Position numbers and translations under genes: made by a program
Assembly (NCBI GenBank): GCA_009192285.1
Contig: WBVU01000022.1
Location: forward strand, 62,001 to 126,000
Origin: Morchella semilibera
Lineage: Eukaryota > Ascomycota > Pezizomycetes > Pezizales > Morchellaceae
Direction: 5' to 3'
DNA: 64,000 nucleotides
Part shown: positions 21,959 to 36,135 of the stretch, piece by piece
Numbering within the stretch: position 1 is the stretch's first letter
How the letters are laid out: every line of letters begins with the position of its first letter
The notes under the pieces: generated by a model
Databases searched by the model: none
What the model was told of the DNA's origin: nothing
What the model saw: the letters and a program-made list of their open reading frames with translations, nothing else

Positions 21959-23294
21959 ATGGGCAGCGTGTCAAAACTAGACGCTTTCCGCCCATATCTC
22001 AACATGTACGGCGATTTCATCACAAAGAATGCTGGAGCGGTCTCCCAGATCGAGAGTGCCCTGCGCTCACTTACATACATAGTACCTGGTAATAATGCCT
22101 CCACCCCCGCCTTTGTAGCTCCGTGAAACAACTTAATCGCGATAGCCGTTACTGACATAATATCACCGTTAAAGCTCGCTTCAAAGATGTAGAGCTTGCA
22201 TCGGAGTCCATCCACAGTGGTATTCAGCTCCTATCATTGTACCATGACTCTGTACTTGCGCGCGCGGGTGCGCATCTCCCCGCGCCTGGTCCAAAACCAT
22301 CACCGCATTCCCGGTACACAAAATTTTGGACACAGAAGAGTCCTGGCTACAAACGACTTGCGTTAATCGTCACCATGATCCAGTACACGGAGCTACTGTG
22401 GGAGATGTCCGCAAAGAGGCGGGGGCAAAAGATGAGATGGAGGACTGTCATCATCTTAGAGACGGCAAAGTAGATCTACCCTGCAAGCATCATCCTTCCA
22501 TGATTATAATAAGCGATCATGGAATAAACAACAGTCCAATACTAACCTTGTATACAGAGCTGTTTGCCGACTCCTTCTCTTACGCCTTACGAACTCCCGC
22601 CCACTCCTCACACCACCCCTTCCGGAGCGTGAGATTGACCCCGCAGCCCTCGAGGAGCAACTTGACCAAGAGTCACCACCACCAGAGACAACATGGCGCA
22701 TGCCTCGCACAGGCCTCTCACTCCCATCCCTCCCGGCCAGCGGCCAGGTTTCACAGTTCCTTTTAACTAAGGTCTTAACCGCCGAGGATGTCAAGCCACC
22801 GAACCAACTTCTCCACCGTGTGCAAGGAACCGGCTATTTCGCAGAGGTTCTATACATCATCAGACCTGTCATATATGCGATTGCAATGAAGCAATGGGCG
22901 CATGATAAGAAAAGTTGGCGACCGTGGTTAGTCGGTGTATCACTTGAGTACGCCGCTAGGCAGTTAGCGAAGAGGGACTTTGAGTTGACGGTGCCTGGAG
23001 GGATGAGGGGGTTGACTGCGCTTGAGAGGGAGGAGTTGACGAGAAGGGCATGGTCGATGGGTTGGTGGGCAATGAGGGGAGCATTCTATGAGAATGTTTC
23101 TGGGTATGTTTTTTCCCTTTCCCCCTTTCTCGTTTTAAGAAAAGGACTGGGGGCTAATAATGTGTTATAGACCATGGTTGAAGACTATAACAGCAAAGCT
23201 CGCCGATAAACCGGTGCTCAATCTTGTAGCGGGCTTAGTCGACGATTACCAGTACTTGTGGGACAACTATTACTTTTCTACGGCGACCCTATAA
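21959..23294 (+). CDS. PEX16: Peroxisomal membrane protein Pex16
   Basis: Pex16 is an integral peroxin of peroxisomal membranes that helps recruit membrane proteins and Pex3 and affects peroxisome proliferation. It has four exons: 21959-22088, 22175-22469, 22558-23103 and 23171-23294, giving 364 residues, a normal length for fungal Pex16. The N-terminus reads MGSVSKLDAFRPYLNMYGDF and includes RSLTYIVPARFKDVELASES. The middle has the family block YTELLWEMSAKRRG with KMRWRTVIILETAKAVCRLL, followed by a Pro/Glu-rich linker and WRMPRTGLSLPSL. The C-terminal half has VLYIIRPVIYAIAMKQW, SWRPWLVGVSLEYAARQL and the ending LVDDYQYLWDNYYFSTATL. All junctions keep frame. It is convergent with the RNase III gene across a 3.8 kb spacer. 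Confidence 0.93.
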
Positions 23295-26200
23295 ACGAAT
23301 ATACACATCACGGACTTTCATACAGACGCATACATTCCGACTAAAACATTATCTTCTTCTAGCGATATAATTCCGGCATCATTTTTGCTAGTGGACTTTT
23401 TTTATCTTACTTTAGATCCTTCGGATCGTTTACATTCTGACACCCACCCTTCTTCTTTGTTCGTTCTTTCTGTAAAGTAGCCCTATGACGAATTTTCTTT
23501 TCTTCTTAACGAGGGAGGGTTCGGTTTTTTTCTACTTCTAGGGGGGGTTTGGGGTGTTTTTGTGTTTGGGTATCTTGTAAGCGTTTTTTTTTATCTTGTG
23601 TAATCTTCTAATGGGGGGAGAGCGTCCTGGAGGTGGTTTGGGGAAATTCGTGGACTTTGCTTTGTTGATTTATTTGTTTTGTTTATATATTTATATGAAC
23701 TGTAGTAGTTCATTATGAGAAGGCTGGGGTTCGAGTGTATTCTACAAAAAAATTCTGCGGGTACGGTTGCGAAATTCCCTCTTTTTTCCTTTTTTTTTTT
23801 TTGCGCAGAGTTATTTGATATTCAGCGAACTTCTTATCGTTTCTATTAAAATCATAAGATCCCATGACTACCCCTAGTCTTCGAGGAAGAACCACTCATC
23901 TACAATAATCCCCTCACCGCCCAATCCTTTTAGCCCATACATAGCCCGGGGGGAGCGGGGAAATAGGAAAAATTTCACCGCGTGCTTTTGCTTTGTGGAC
24001 AAGTATCATTGGCTCCCACTCGACCATCACAAAAACAGCGTGCAGGGATGTTGTTTGTTTATGTAGTACGAGGGTTTTAGTATTGTTGTTATTGGGCCGG
24101 GGAGCTGTTGAATTTGTTGCTCATGAGGGGTCACTCGAGGCTGGGCCATATATCAACAGCTGAGATATGGTAGCTTCTGCCACTGGTGGAGAGATTGCAT
24201 ATCGGTCAGGGGCAGGGCTGGGGATGATGGTGGAGCCCAGTCCGGGAGCTGATCTGAGGTACGGGGTGTGCTTTTGAAAGGGCTGAATCAGATCAATAAA
24301 TAAATAGGGATAATTGCGCTACTATTTGCCCAATAAGTACCGGCGATCAGCACAGATACTCTACGTAATACCACTGCTACTTAATTGGGTTCCAGAAAGT
24401 AGAGTAGCCTCCCGCTGGGTATCTAAGCGACGGCAGATTCTTTACATTGGCACTGCCTTACCTTATCAGAGCAAAACGTCTGGTCGAAGTGAATGTTGCC
24501 CCTGGGTAGAAGGTTAGTTTCGGCGTGATACGATGTTGATAGGTCCCGTGGTAGTGTAGTGGTTGATATTAAATGTAAATGATCAGCAAACACATGTGGG
24601 CACCCTACAGTGTCGGAAATGGGGGTAAAAATGTAACCATGGGGCTACAGTACTGAGTCAAGGATACTGGTTTAAACCAGCATCGTAAGTAGAATACCAT
24701 ATCGATACCGCATAAATACTATATTCTTACAGAATCACTAGTGTAATGACTGGAATACGGTGGTCAATTTCTGCCCATTCCCGGTACTGTACTTAATGAT
24801 TAATATGACTGTTGTAATTACGATACTGGAGCTGTAACTACAGGATCTTTGGTAGAACTTTACAGTGTGATGTTTAGCCAACAGATTTGTTCCAGGCCCT
24901 GACTGGCAGCTTGGGTTCAATGTTGGTACTGGAGAGCTATGACAGGTCGGAAAACTGAGGAAGAGAAAAGAAAGCCTTCCGTTGTTCTAGATATATATTC
25001 CTCGCAATGAGACAGACCAACAGCCAGAAGTTCCACGGGAGTTCGGGGGAGGCTACAGAAGGAGCGAGACGGGCTAGAATAGGCTATATCCTTATTCAAT
25101 AATGGGAGACCAGGCTATTCTTTGTAAACCAGGGAGAAGGTGACCCCATGGAGATTCCACCCCGGCTCCCTGATCTAACGAATGAAGGTGCATTTAGTAG
25201 GGTAGGACTAAACGGATTCTTGATATTGGTAGGACTAGGGTTTACTGAACCTTGGTACTATCTGCTTAAATATTGGTCCCTAGGGATCTGGGTTGGGAGG
25301 GCTGGTATGGTTTGGAAGAGAGAGACTACTATCTCCTCCAGTGAAGCCATATGATATCCCCGTACCAATAGTACCTTATAGTCAAATCTTTACCACTCCG
25401 AATGTTCCACATTTATATCATATCATAAACTTGCGCCCATAGAATGCTTATTTAGAAAGGCTTTCCTAGCTATACCATATATCAGCGACAAATCTTGAAC
25501 TTACCTAGTTCGTGGCTATAGCTGTCATGACCTAAGCTAAAAGGTAGTGGCTTGCAATACTGAGCATTACTTGGCCTAGGTTAAATCCCACCCCTTTCAA
25601 CTTTAGATTAGATGGCCTCTTATTCAAATGCTCCTGGACTAGCCTGTGTTGTGACTAAATGTCTGTCTGAGCAAGGGCCTCAAAAAGACCGAGGAACCTA
25701 AAGGCACAAAACCTTAAAGCAAGCCCACCATCAAACATTTGATGATTCGAGGAGCGAATGCTAAGTAATGACTATGCATGAGCCTTCATCAATGCCAACA
25801 AGTCACGAAGGACGCTGGTGAAAGGGTCTGAACCGCGGGATATACCGTCATAGACATACTACAGCCTTTAGTCAACTAAGAACCAACATGGAAGGGTTAA
25901 AAGAAGGAACGAGGAATAACTCAATAATAACTTCGCGAGACCTAGCCACTATAACCCAATAACCCCCCCCCCCTGGGTAAGCACCAAAGATCAAATGTTT
26001 GTTGGGCCGATAGGTTCGTTTCTAGAGGAGAGATGGTATAAAGAGGCGGACTGTGTGGGAAGTGTAGGTAAGGGTGTAGCAGCCGTGTTGTGGACGTACC
26101 ACATTGCACGTATGACAACCACATCTCCCTGATTGAGAACAGCGCCTCTTTCCACAAACGATATAGAGCGTACTCACATTAGGCTTTAATCATAGACCAG

Positions 26201-27111
26201 AACTCTAGAGAGCCATTAACTATTCTTTTTATTCCTTTATTTCTCAGGTCTCCTACTATCGTAGCAATACGTTTCGGTTCCTCCTCCACCCCCCAACATC
26301 CAAACTTGATTCCTAGTGCTCTCGAACGGTATAGGCCCAATGAAAAAAACAGGGGGCACCATACCGCCACTTTGCAGCTAGTTTAGAATTAAAAGCAGCC
26401 AGTTTAAAATTGCAAGATGGATAACCAAACAACTAGTATCCGTGGAACCTCTTTACGAGTGATATTATATGATTCAAACTGCCTCCGTTTACGGCTTAGT
26501 TCTACGGAAATGTACTTACAGTATAACCATAGCCCAGGGAAGTACCCGTTGTTACGGGCTAAAGGATTTTGTATGGGAAGTACCGTCCCCGACGGTGTGT
26601 TTCGGAAAGGAGAAGGGCAGAAAACACTGATGTGTTGCACCAAGAACTACCGAGTGATCACCCATGAATCTACTGAAACCACTCTTTGAGTAAGTAGTTT
26701 AGTATAATATTATGCAGAACTCTGGATACATAGGTCAAATCACCGTCTAAATTATCGAGACCCTCAAAGAATCAATCACATGACCACAAAAACTCAAAAC
26801 CAGAACTCGAAATTCACAAAATTTACTATCCATAACCACCCTTATATCTCGATAGCCATGTATTTAAGCCCCGCGTACGATGAAAGCTATCTACGTAGAT
26901 GCAAGAACGTAACTAACGCCATACCAATAAAAAAATAAGATAAAAAAGGAAAAAGATACCCAGAGGAGAATACTTTTTGACGCCCGATCGCTCACTGAGA
27001 GCCATGATAACAAGAGGGAAAAAGGTATGTGGGGGAGGAGTGAGTGAGAGAGTATAAGAGAGCGTACGAGAGAGAGAATGATGACATTTGTCGATACCGT
27101 TTGTTAGGTTG
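23295..27111. other. Intergenic spacer PEX16-RNT1 (convergent 3' ends)
   Basis: This 3.8 kb stretch has no recognisable gene. It begins with a T-rich 3' flank (23400-23800) and includes a tRNA-like A-box motif at 24552-24562 and C and A homopolymer runs. A 90-codon open frame at 26417-26689 matches no family that I know. Confidence 0.55.
24541..24570 (+). other. tRNA-head-like sequence with pol III A-box
   Basis: TAGTGTAGTGG at 24552-24562 fits the A-box consensus TRGYNNARNNG exactly. With the preceding CCCGTGG and following TTGATA it resembles the 5' part of a tRNA (D-arm). I find no B box, T-arm or matching acceptor stem downstream, so this is not a functional tRNA. It could be the head of a decayed SINE, a tRNA fragment, or chance. 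Confidence 0.3.
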
Positions 27112-28935
27112 CTAGTCGTCATAATTAAGCTCGTCCGCATTGCGCGCAACGGGCCTCTTGGCGTTCTGGATGCGCCTGGGAGGACCGGAGGAGGAGGAAG
27201 AAGCGGCGGCCGGAGGAGGCGGAGTGGGCGTGTTTGCACTTGTGTTTCTCCTTGTGCGTGTATTTGTACTTGCCGGCTTAGGACCAAGGACGGCGAGGCG
27301 GATTCTGGCCATTTCATCACAGAATTCCTTGTCGGCAATTACGTTCATTGCGGCACGGAGAGCAGCGTCACTAAGGGGTGTCAGCTAGGGTTGGGACTAT
27401 AATAGTAATAACAGAGGGGATAATAAACGTACTTCTTGTTACTTGCCCAGCCTTTCCCAATCAACCTCTCTTGGAATCCCCATCCTGTAAGGTAAACCTC
27501 CATTGTATATCCGCCTTTATTCCCTCCATGCTTGCCATCCCATCGATATTCAATTGTGGCACGGCTTCCTCCTGCAATGGTGTTCAATGTCTGCTTCGCC
27601 ATTTTATCAATGGGAGCGATATCATAAAGCTTCGCAAGCTCGGCTAGCTTCGGCGCATACAACTTCTCCAGCCACTCCCTCGCTGTCTGTACACCATGGG
27701 CCGGGTCGTCCAATACCAGAGCTGCAATATAGGCCTCGAAACAGTCCGCAAGGGTTTTATTGGTCTCTGTTGGCGCTTTTTCCTTCTCCTTATCGAATGA
27801 TTCAGCGGACTGAGCCAGTGAATCCGGCGGCCCTGATGATACAACAAGCGGTGGCGCATTTGGGAGAATCACCGGAGAGGTGTTTTCCTGACCTTTACCC
27901 TCGCGGATACGCAAGTGGAATTTATACAGCGTCGCGTAGGTACTGAGTGGCTTGTTCGCGACAAGTGACTGTCTCATTTCGGAGAGAGCGCCTTCACGGT
28001 AGGTAGGAAAGTAGTCGTAGAGGATGTGGGAAGCGATGGACTGTAGGTAAGAGTCACCCAGAAACTCAAGGCGCTCATAGTGCTTGTTCTCGGTGCCAGG
28101 AAAAGAGACCTCTTCGCCTTTAATGAAGGACTTGTGGGTAAAGGCTTGCTGGCGGAGTTTGTGGCTTTTTATTTCTGGGAGGGGTGGGGGCCAATTGAGG
28201 ATAGGAACTGAAGGTGTAGCGAGGCGGCTAAGTGGGAGGGGGGGTGTCTTTTGGAGTGTCTTGGGGGGCGGAGAGCTGTCATTATCCATTTCCCGCTGAT
28301 CGGAGTCGCTGTCGGAGGAGTCGCTAGAGCCTCCACTAGAGGACTCGCTGGTAGGCGACGCGGATAGCCATGTGAGATCGCCGGAGTCTTTCATTTTCTG
28401 AAGCGCGACAAGGAAGTTGGCTCTGTCGTCGCCCAGGGCATCGTGAAGTTCAGGCGCACCAGAACTGGTTGAAAGGAGGGATTTCAGCGCGCAGCGGAAT
28501 TTGTCGAACTTTCTGGCGACTATTGTGCTAGGTCCGATGGTTTGCGTAGACGATGAGATAGGTTCGGGGGCACGAGCAGGGGAAGGCGGAGGAGGTAAGA
28601 CCTCCGAGGTTGGGGACTCAGCATGCTTGGACTTCGATTTCGATTTGGATTTGGATTTCGACTTGGACTTGGACTTGGACTTGGGCTTGACCTCCTTCAA
28701 ATTCTTGTCTGCTTTTTCTTTCTGTGTAATTTGTCAGCAACAAGATCCTTGGTTCGAGTTATAGTAACGCAGTTCAGCAAAAGTAGTAGCAGCGGCAGTG
28801 GCAGTGACGGACCTTTGATTTCTTATGCTCAGACTCCTTGTGTGAGTTTGAGTCGACAAGCGTGATGGCATCTGAGTCTTCGTGCTTCCTTTTCTTAGTT
28901 TTGCTCATCTTTGCGTTGTCGTCGTGATGTTTCAT
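27112..28935 (-). CDS. RNT1: Ribonuclease III, Rnt1 type
   Basis: This is a double-stranded RNA endonuclease; its yeast counterpart processes pre-rRNA, snRNA and snoRNA precursors in the nucleus. It has three exons: 28813-28935, 27433-28721 and 27112-27370, giving 556 residues in frame. The N-terminus is basic (KTKKRK) and is followed by a Lys-Ser dipeptide tract (about residues 53-73) and a Ser/Asp-rich linker. The RNase III domain has the signature ERLEFLGDSYL (about residues 257-267) with its metal-binding acidic residues, and the second acidic site in LADCFEAYIAAL. It ends with a dsRNA-binding domain (YTMEVYLTGWGFQERLIGKG ... DAALRAAMN) and a Pro/Ser/Arg-rich tail. An in-frame alternative start lies at 28908. 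It is clearly RNase III and not Dicer, since there is one nuclease domain and no helicase. Confidence 0.92.
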
Positions 28936-29509
28936 TGTGATGGTGTTAGTGATAGTGGATGGACCCTGTAACTAGACTGTGTTGAAGTTTATGTCGCCAG
29001 GATTGTTTGGTGGTCGCAGGCTGTTGGCTAAGAGCCTCCCTTGCTGTGTGATTGGTTGGTGTGTGTGGTTGGTGCAGGAGTCTGAGACAAAAAAGAAAGA
29101 TTTTGTACCTCCACTCTCAAAGGCGTTCAAACATCCCCGCCGCAATCAATTGAAATCAATCAATTCAATTGTCCACTACCTATATATATGCAACATACTC
29201 TGCGGCTTCCAGGCTACATGTAACATAATCTACCCTATATAGAAAGACCCTGGTCCCTTGATATATGTATGACCTCACGTGTAGAAGAATCTCTAGAAAA
29301 TCATGAAATTGCGTAAAAGTTCATTGAAAAAGATGTTAAAAAAATATAGAACTGCGATTTTTTTTTTCTCGCTACAACTAGAATGTACCATCTTGCTGCT
29401 GCTGCTACTACTGTACTGTACCCCCACCGCTCTTCTCTGCACCATGCCGTCCATCTAAAACCACTATCAACAAATACACCCGCCACCGTCATGGCCATTA
29501 CCAAGCCAA
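28936..29509. other. Intergenic spacer RNT1-COX5
   Basis: This 574 bp spacer lies upstream of the RNase III gene and downstream of COX5, both on the minus strand. It contains one TACATGTA near 29215. I see no gene or repeat. Confidence 0.5.
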
Positions 29510-30172
29510 TTACTTTGTCTGAACCTGTCCCTTTCCAGTATATCCCTCGCTCGAGAGGCCGGTGATGGGTTCGACATTCTGCGCCTTCAGCAGCTCGTTG
29601 GAGGCCTCCTCCCATTCGCGGTTAAGGGTCTTTGGTGGTGGGCGGGACATGAGACGGGTTGTGTAGAAGAGCATGAATGACGCTCCGAGGCCGAGAATGG
29701 TGTACATGATGATCTTCTTGTTCTCGCCGGCGGGGGGGACGGCGCGGGGTCCATGTGGCCCGAAGGCAACCCAGTATGCTAGTGGGGTGTTAGCTGTGGG
29801 GTTTATAGATATTATTTGTAGGTAGAGTTTGTAGTTTTATATTATATATATGACGAGATATATCTGGTGGTGGTTGGGTGTAATGATCAAACTGAGGCTT
29901 TTTTGACGTTGGACGAAGGAGAACCTACAAGCTTTCTTTTCCTGTACAGTCAAGTTGCTCCATGGCTCCTTCATGCGGTCACGAAGGCTCATCCACAGGT
30001 CAGCCTGCTCACTTGGTGGCATGGTCTCCCATCGCTTCTCGATATCGGCGAGAGTGACATTGGAGACCGCATGCGAAGCGCTGCGGGATTGAGAGACAAC
30101 CACAGTCGCGGCACGGAGTGGGGTTGGGGTGAGCCTAGCAGATCGCAGGGCCGAGGATCGCAGCATGGACAT
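29510..30172 (-). CDS. COX5: Cytochrome c oxidase subunit V (Cox5, mammalian COX4 family)
   Basis: This is a nuclear-encoded subunit of mitochondrial complex IV in the inner membrane. It has two exons: 29929-30172 and 29510-29778, with a 150 nt intron, giving 170 residues. The N-terminus (MSMLRSSALRSARLTPTPLRA) is a typical Arg/Ser-rich mitochondrial presequence. The mature part has ADIEKRWETMPPSEQADLWM, SLRDRMKEPWSNLTVQEKKA and, across the intron, SYWVAFGPHGPRAVPP. A single membrane helix (IIMYTILGLGASFMLFY) follows, and then RPPPKTLNREWEEASNELLK with EPITGLSSEGYTGKGQ at the end. Length and order match fungal Cox5. A second Met at residue 3 could also serve as start. Confidence 0.94.
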
Positions 30173-31547
30173 GATTTTTATAACTTTTTTGGGGGGGTGG
30201 TGGTAGGTGGGTTGGTTGATGATATCTACAGAGGAGGGAAAGAATGAGTGGAGATTTGGGGGGGGGGGGGGTCTAGGGTTCAGGTCAGTCGGGGATTGGG
30301 AAAAGACGACGTCGTATGATTGTGGGATGGGAAGGTTGGATCTGAGAGGCTGGAATAGAACTTATTAGCGAGAAGTCCCGGCGGTGGGCAGCGTTGTTTG
30401 TCAATTCCGAGAGACAATTGCATTGTCCTGGTAACCTCCTCTTCTCCCCCTCCAACCCCACTATCGTATCACTCCAAGTAGGTAGTCTTCCATCCGATCA
30501 TTGCAATTGAGCATCCATTATCACGCATCTGTTTGGTTTTCTGGAGGACATAACTAATTAAATTGATCCCTCCCCTTGAGTATTAATCAATAATCGATGG
30601 ATTTACATTGGACGACTCGAATAAGCACAGGGAGGTCTGGGCGTCACCTCGTCAACGTCTATCCATGTGGTGGAGGTTCGGCATGTACGACATCTGCTGT
30701 TACCCTAGCCATCTGAGACAGCCCCCATGCACTGGTCGAAAGCGTGCAGCAACGCAAGCCCCATTTGAATATCCTCACCTTCTGCAGTGGGTAGCGACAT
30801 GTTCCAACGGGCATCTCCATTACCTTAATCCGTAACCCCAAACTATATTAGTGTAATATTAGTATCACAGAAATGGTGACATCACCCAAACGTTTCGTGC
30901 TCCGCACTGGCCTATGTTTGTAAACAATCCTTTTATCGGATGGAAGAGGATAACCCCAAGGCAAGGCCAGGAGGAAGCTGCTCGGATGATGTGATAATTA
31001 CAGTATGCTGCATAGCTGTAACTGAGTGGCAAAAAGAAAAGAAAGAGGTCGTCCTTCTGCCCGCCTGTCTGTGCATAGAGTCTCACAAAGAACTCAAGCA
31101 AACGATTATGGTGAGCAGCGGCAGCCCCGGCAGCAGCACCCAGTAAGGCTTTCCAAGTGCGCGAGATGCCGCTCCGATAATCATCTCAATCGAATGATGC
31201 GGAAAAATAAAAATGTGAAAGTGGGATGTTTTATTGCCCCGCGCTAGTAGAGGGGCCATCCGTGGTGTAAGCCAGCCAAGGTACAGTGTACCTGTATATC
31301 GCTACAACATAAAGGCCACCCTTTCCTGCTGATTCCCTCGCTCTCTTCTTCATCTCCCCACCTTCTAAATTTTCATCGATATTCTTTTTTGTCGCCACAC
31401 TGAATACTTTGCATAGTTAAATACCTTTCTAAGTAAGTTTGATACTTTGTCAACGAATACGAAACGCTTGATGCTTGGATATTCGATGATACCATGGATA
31501 GAAAGCACTAGTAACTAACAGTATGAGTCGGGCAGATAAATTCCAAA
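30173..31547. other. Intergenic spacer COX5-GAPDH (divergent promoters)
   Basis: This 1.4 kb region lies between two divergent, presumably strongly expressed genes. A CT-rich stretch (about 31320-31370) some 180-230 bp before the GAPDH start resembles the pyrimidine boxes of highly expressed fungal promoters. A G-rich run sits near 30258. No further gene is seen. Confidence 0.5.
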
Positions 31548-32992
<1,445 letters not shown>

Positions 32993-33656
32993 GGGTATAG
33001 GGTCATCCAATCTTAATGACTGCATGAATACGCGGGTGGCTGGGAAAAGCAAAAATGCTGGCTATTTGTTATATTTAAAGCTTTGATATTAAGAATTCGA
33101 GCTGATTGCCACCGTGAATTACTCTTTACACACATAAGTAGTTGCGAGGCGATCATTACTGTGAAACCCAAAGGTAGCATGTAGGTAGAGTATATAGGGG
33201 GTACATGACCGGGACCCGGGTCAAATTAGTAGGCTTTGAAGTACTGTATGTCTTGCGAGTTATGGGCTACAGGCTCATGAGATATCACTCGACATTTGTA
33301 CTCCGCTTCCGGATTAGCGTGTAGATTTCAGTAAGTGCCCACCGCAGAGCCCTAGAACCTAAACAGAAATACAAGTACATGTACCTGTATAACAATAGGT
33401 TTTTCTCCTTATGCAAATCTCGATCACAAACATGTAGTAGTAATGGTATGAACAAACCCCCACCTCCCCATTCCTTGAATTGATAATAATTACAACATGA
33501 AAAATCCTGCTCCCGCCCCCTCCCATTCTCCCGAATGCACGCACCGACTGCAGCTTTCGACAAAAAGCGAGATAAACAAAGAAAGAAACAAGTAAGATAT
33601 AGAAAGAAAAGAAAACAAAAAGAGGGCTGTCAAGTATATATTTTATATCAACAAGT
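32993..33656. other. Intergenic spacer GAPDH-nuo78 (convergent)
   Basis: These are convergent 3' ends. The spacer has one TACATGTA at 33375 and a small palindrome GACCCGGGTC near 33212. No gene is seen. Confidence 0.5.
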
Positions 33657-36135
33657 CTAGCCGCTAGCGTACGCTGCCTCACCCGGCGCTGGGTCGGCCT
33701 CTACACCCGCTTTTGACATCTTTGCCGCTGAGCACCTCGACATGGTCGGTGAGCTGCGATAGAAGGATTAAGTTAGCTGGTTCCCATCTACATCATGATG
33801 TATCACTCATGGGGAAAGGGGTCAATCATACCTTCTCGAGATAACGTCCGTGAAATAAAAGTTCTCTATCACCTTCCTCATGACGCCACCCTTTACTGGC
33901 GCGCCCTTGTTCGCATCTACAAGTTCCACCTTGATACCCTGGGCGCTCATTGAGGTGCCCTCAACGGTGTCATATCTCGTGAGCGCAGGGCTGATCTGCT
34001 CCATCCTTGACCTCAGAGTGCTCAGGTCGTCATAACCAAGGTTTACACCGAGTGCCTCTGCGGTGGCACGGATGATCTTCCAATCCTCTCGGGCAACACC
34101 GGGCAAGCCGGTGGCGGCCCTGGTGAGTTGGACTCTTCCCTCGGTGTTGACATAGGTACCGCTCTTCTCAGTGTATGCTGCACCGGGGAGGACGACGTCG
34201 GCAAACTGGGCCCCAATGTCTCCGTGGTGGCCTTGGTAGATGACGAATGCACCCTTGGGGATGTCCGCCTCGGTGATCTCGTCGGCACCAAGGAGCCAGA
34301 TCATCTTGGGTGTGGTCTTGGCCGTCTCTGGGGACGGTGGGACGAAACCGACATCGTAGGCAGCAGAGCGTGATGCAGCACGCTGGAGAACGTTGTAACC
34401 GTTCCACTCGGGGGTGAGGAATGTGGCGCTGTTCTTGTCAAGGAAGCTACCAATCATCTCGTACATGGCCTTTCCGTCCTCATGCTCAGTGACACCAGAA
34501 CCGACGATGATCATGGGTCTCTTGGCGGCTAGGAGCCTCTTGCCGAAGGGACCGGCGAGAGTCTTCTTAAGTGCTGCAGCATCTTGACCGAGGTGCTCGT
34601 ACTCAAAGGTTCCCTCGAACTGTTCACCGACGAGACCAATCTCGAGGTCGGACCGGAGCCACTGCTTACGAATGCGGGCGTTAAGCACTGCTGCTTCATG
34701 GCGTGGATTAGTTCCAACCAGGAGGATGGCATCGGCCTCCTCAACCCCACTGATACGAGAGTTGAAGAGGTAGTTGCTGCGGACGTCAACACCATGTGCT
34801 GGGGGGAGGTTTCCTTGGGGCTGGTCAAGGGTCAAATTCTCAGAGCCGAGCTTGTTGGCAAGGTCCTTGAGAGCGACAAGAGACTCAGCTTCGACGAGGT
34901 GTCCGGCAATTGCCTTGAACTCGTCTCCCTTAGGAGCAAGGCGCTGGTGGGCTTCGTGGATCTCTCCAAGGACCTGCTCCCAGCTGGCGGGAAGGAACTT
35001 GTCATCGCGGCGGATCAAAGGCATTGTCAGACGCTGGGTCTTGAGACCGTCACAGGCGAAACGGGTCTTGTCGTTGATCCATTCCTCATTAACGTCGTCA
35101 TTAAGGCGGGGAATCACACGCATAACCTCAAGACCACGGGCGTCGACACGTATGGCAGAGCCAAGGGCGTCAAGAACATCAATGGACTCAACGGGCTTGA
35201 GTTCCCAAGGACGAGCACGGAAGGCATATGGTTTTGAGGTGAGGGCACCGACGGGACAAAGGTCAATGACGTTTCCGGAAAGCTCAGAGTCGAGGTTCTT
35301 CTCGAGGTATGTGCCGATTTGCATATCGTTTCCTCTTCCAGTAGATCCTAGCTCTGGGGCACCAGCAACATCGTTCGCGAATCTAATACAACGGGTGCAG
35401 TGAATACACCTGTTCATCGAAGTCTTAATAAGAGGACCAATATTCTTATCCTCAACAGCACGCTTTCCTCCAATCTCGTGGAAACGGCCGCGGTCACCTC
35501 CGTAACGCATGGACTGATCTTGGAGGTCGCATTCACCACCCTGGTCGCAAATAGGGCAGTCGAGAGGGTGGTTGGCAAGGAGGAACTCCATCACGCCTTC
35601 GCGGGCTTTGTGAACGAGGGGAGTGTTAGTCTTGACTACCATGCCGGCTTGAACAGGCCTGTAATTGGTGAGTTGGCTTTCATTGGTGATGCCGGGGGTG
35701 GTGAGGGGGGGGCGTACCATGCACATGAGGCAGCCGGCTTCGGAACTCTTTCTACCTCGACCAAGCACATACGACAGTTACCAGCAATCATGAGTTTTTC
35801 CTGGAGGTGCCGGTGACGTTGTTAGTAATCTATATGCACCACCACTATAAACCCCGGGTGTCCGGGGCACTAGGGATGCAATTGAAACTGTGGGGAAAGG
35901 AAGTGTGGGGGATAGAACATACATGGTAGCAGTACCGGGGAATGGTAACTCCGGCTTTCTCACAAGCTTGAATCAATGCCGAACCCTGCTCGATCATGAC
36001 CTTTTTCCCATCGATGGTGACCTCAACCTCGGCGGAGGTTTGGGCAGTGGCAGCAAATGATCTTCGCGCGGGGCAATTAGTGAGAAGTCGGCCAGCCGTA
36101 GGCTTCACACTCCGTAGTAATTTCTGTCGCATCAT
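33657..36135 (-). CDS. nuo78: NADH:ubiquinone oxidoreductase 78 kDa subunit (NDUFS1/Nuo78)
   Basis: This is the largest subunit of mitochondrial complex I and carries iron-sulfur clusters of the electron-input arm. It has four exons: 35923-36135, 35718-35800, 33832-35658 and 33657-33753, giving 739 residues in frame, the normal fungal length. After a mitochondrial presequence ([18 protein letters not shown]) come the 2Fe-2S ligands in RYCYH and [22 protein letters not shown], then [16 protein letters not shown] and [13 protein letters not shown] for the 4Fe-4S clusters. The molybdopterin-like domain follows, with [20 protein letters not shown] at its entry. The C-terminus is [19 protein letters not shown]. 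Reading through the intron at 35659-35717 stays open in a false frame, which could mislead gene callers. Confidence 0.95.

Noticed and set aside
34584-35403. Two open frames above 200 codons on the plus strand
   Set aside because: They are antisense to the large exon of the complex I 78 kDa subunit and reflect its codon bias.
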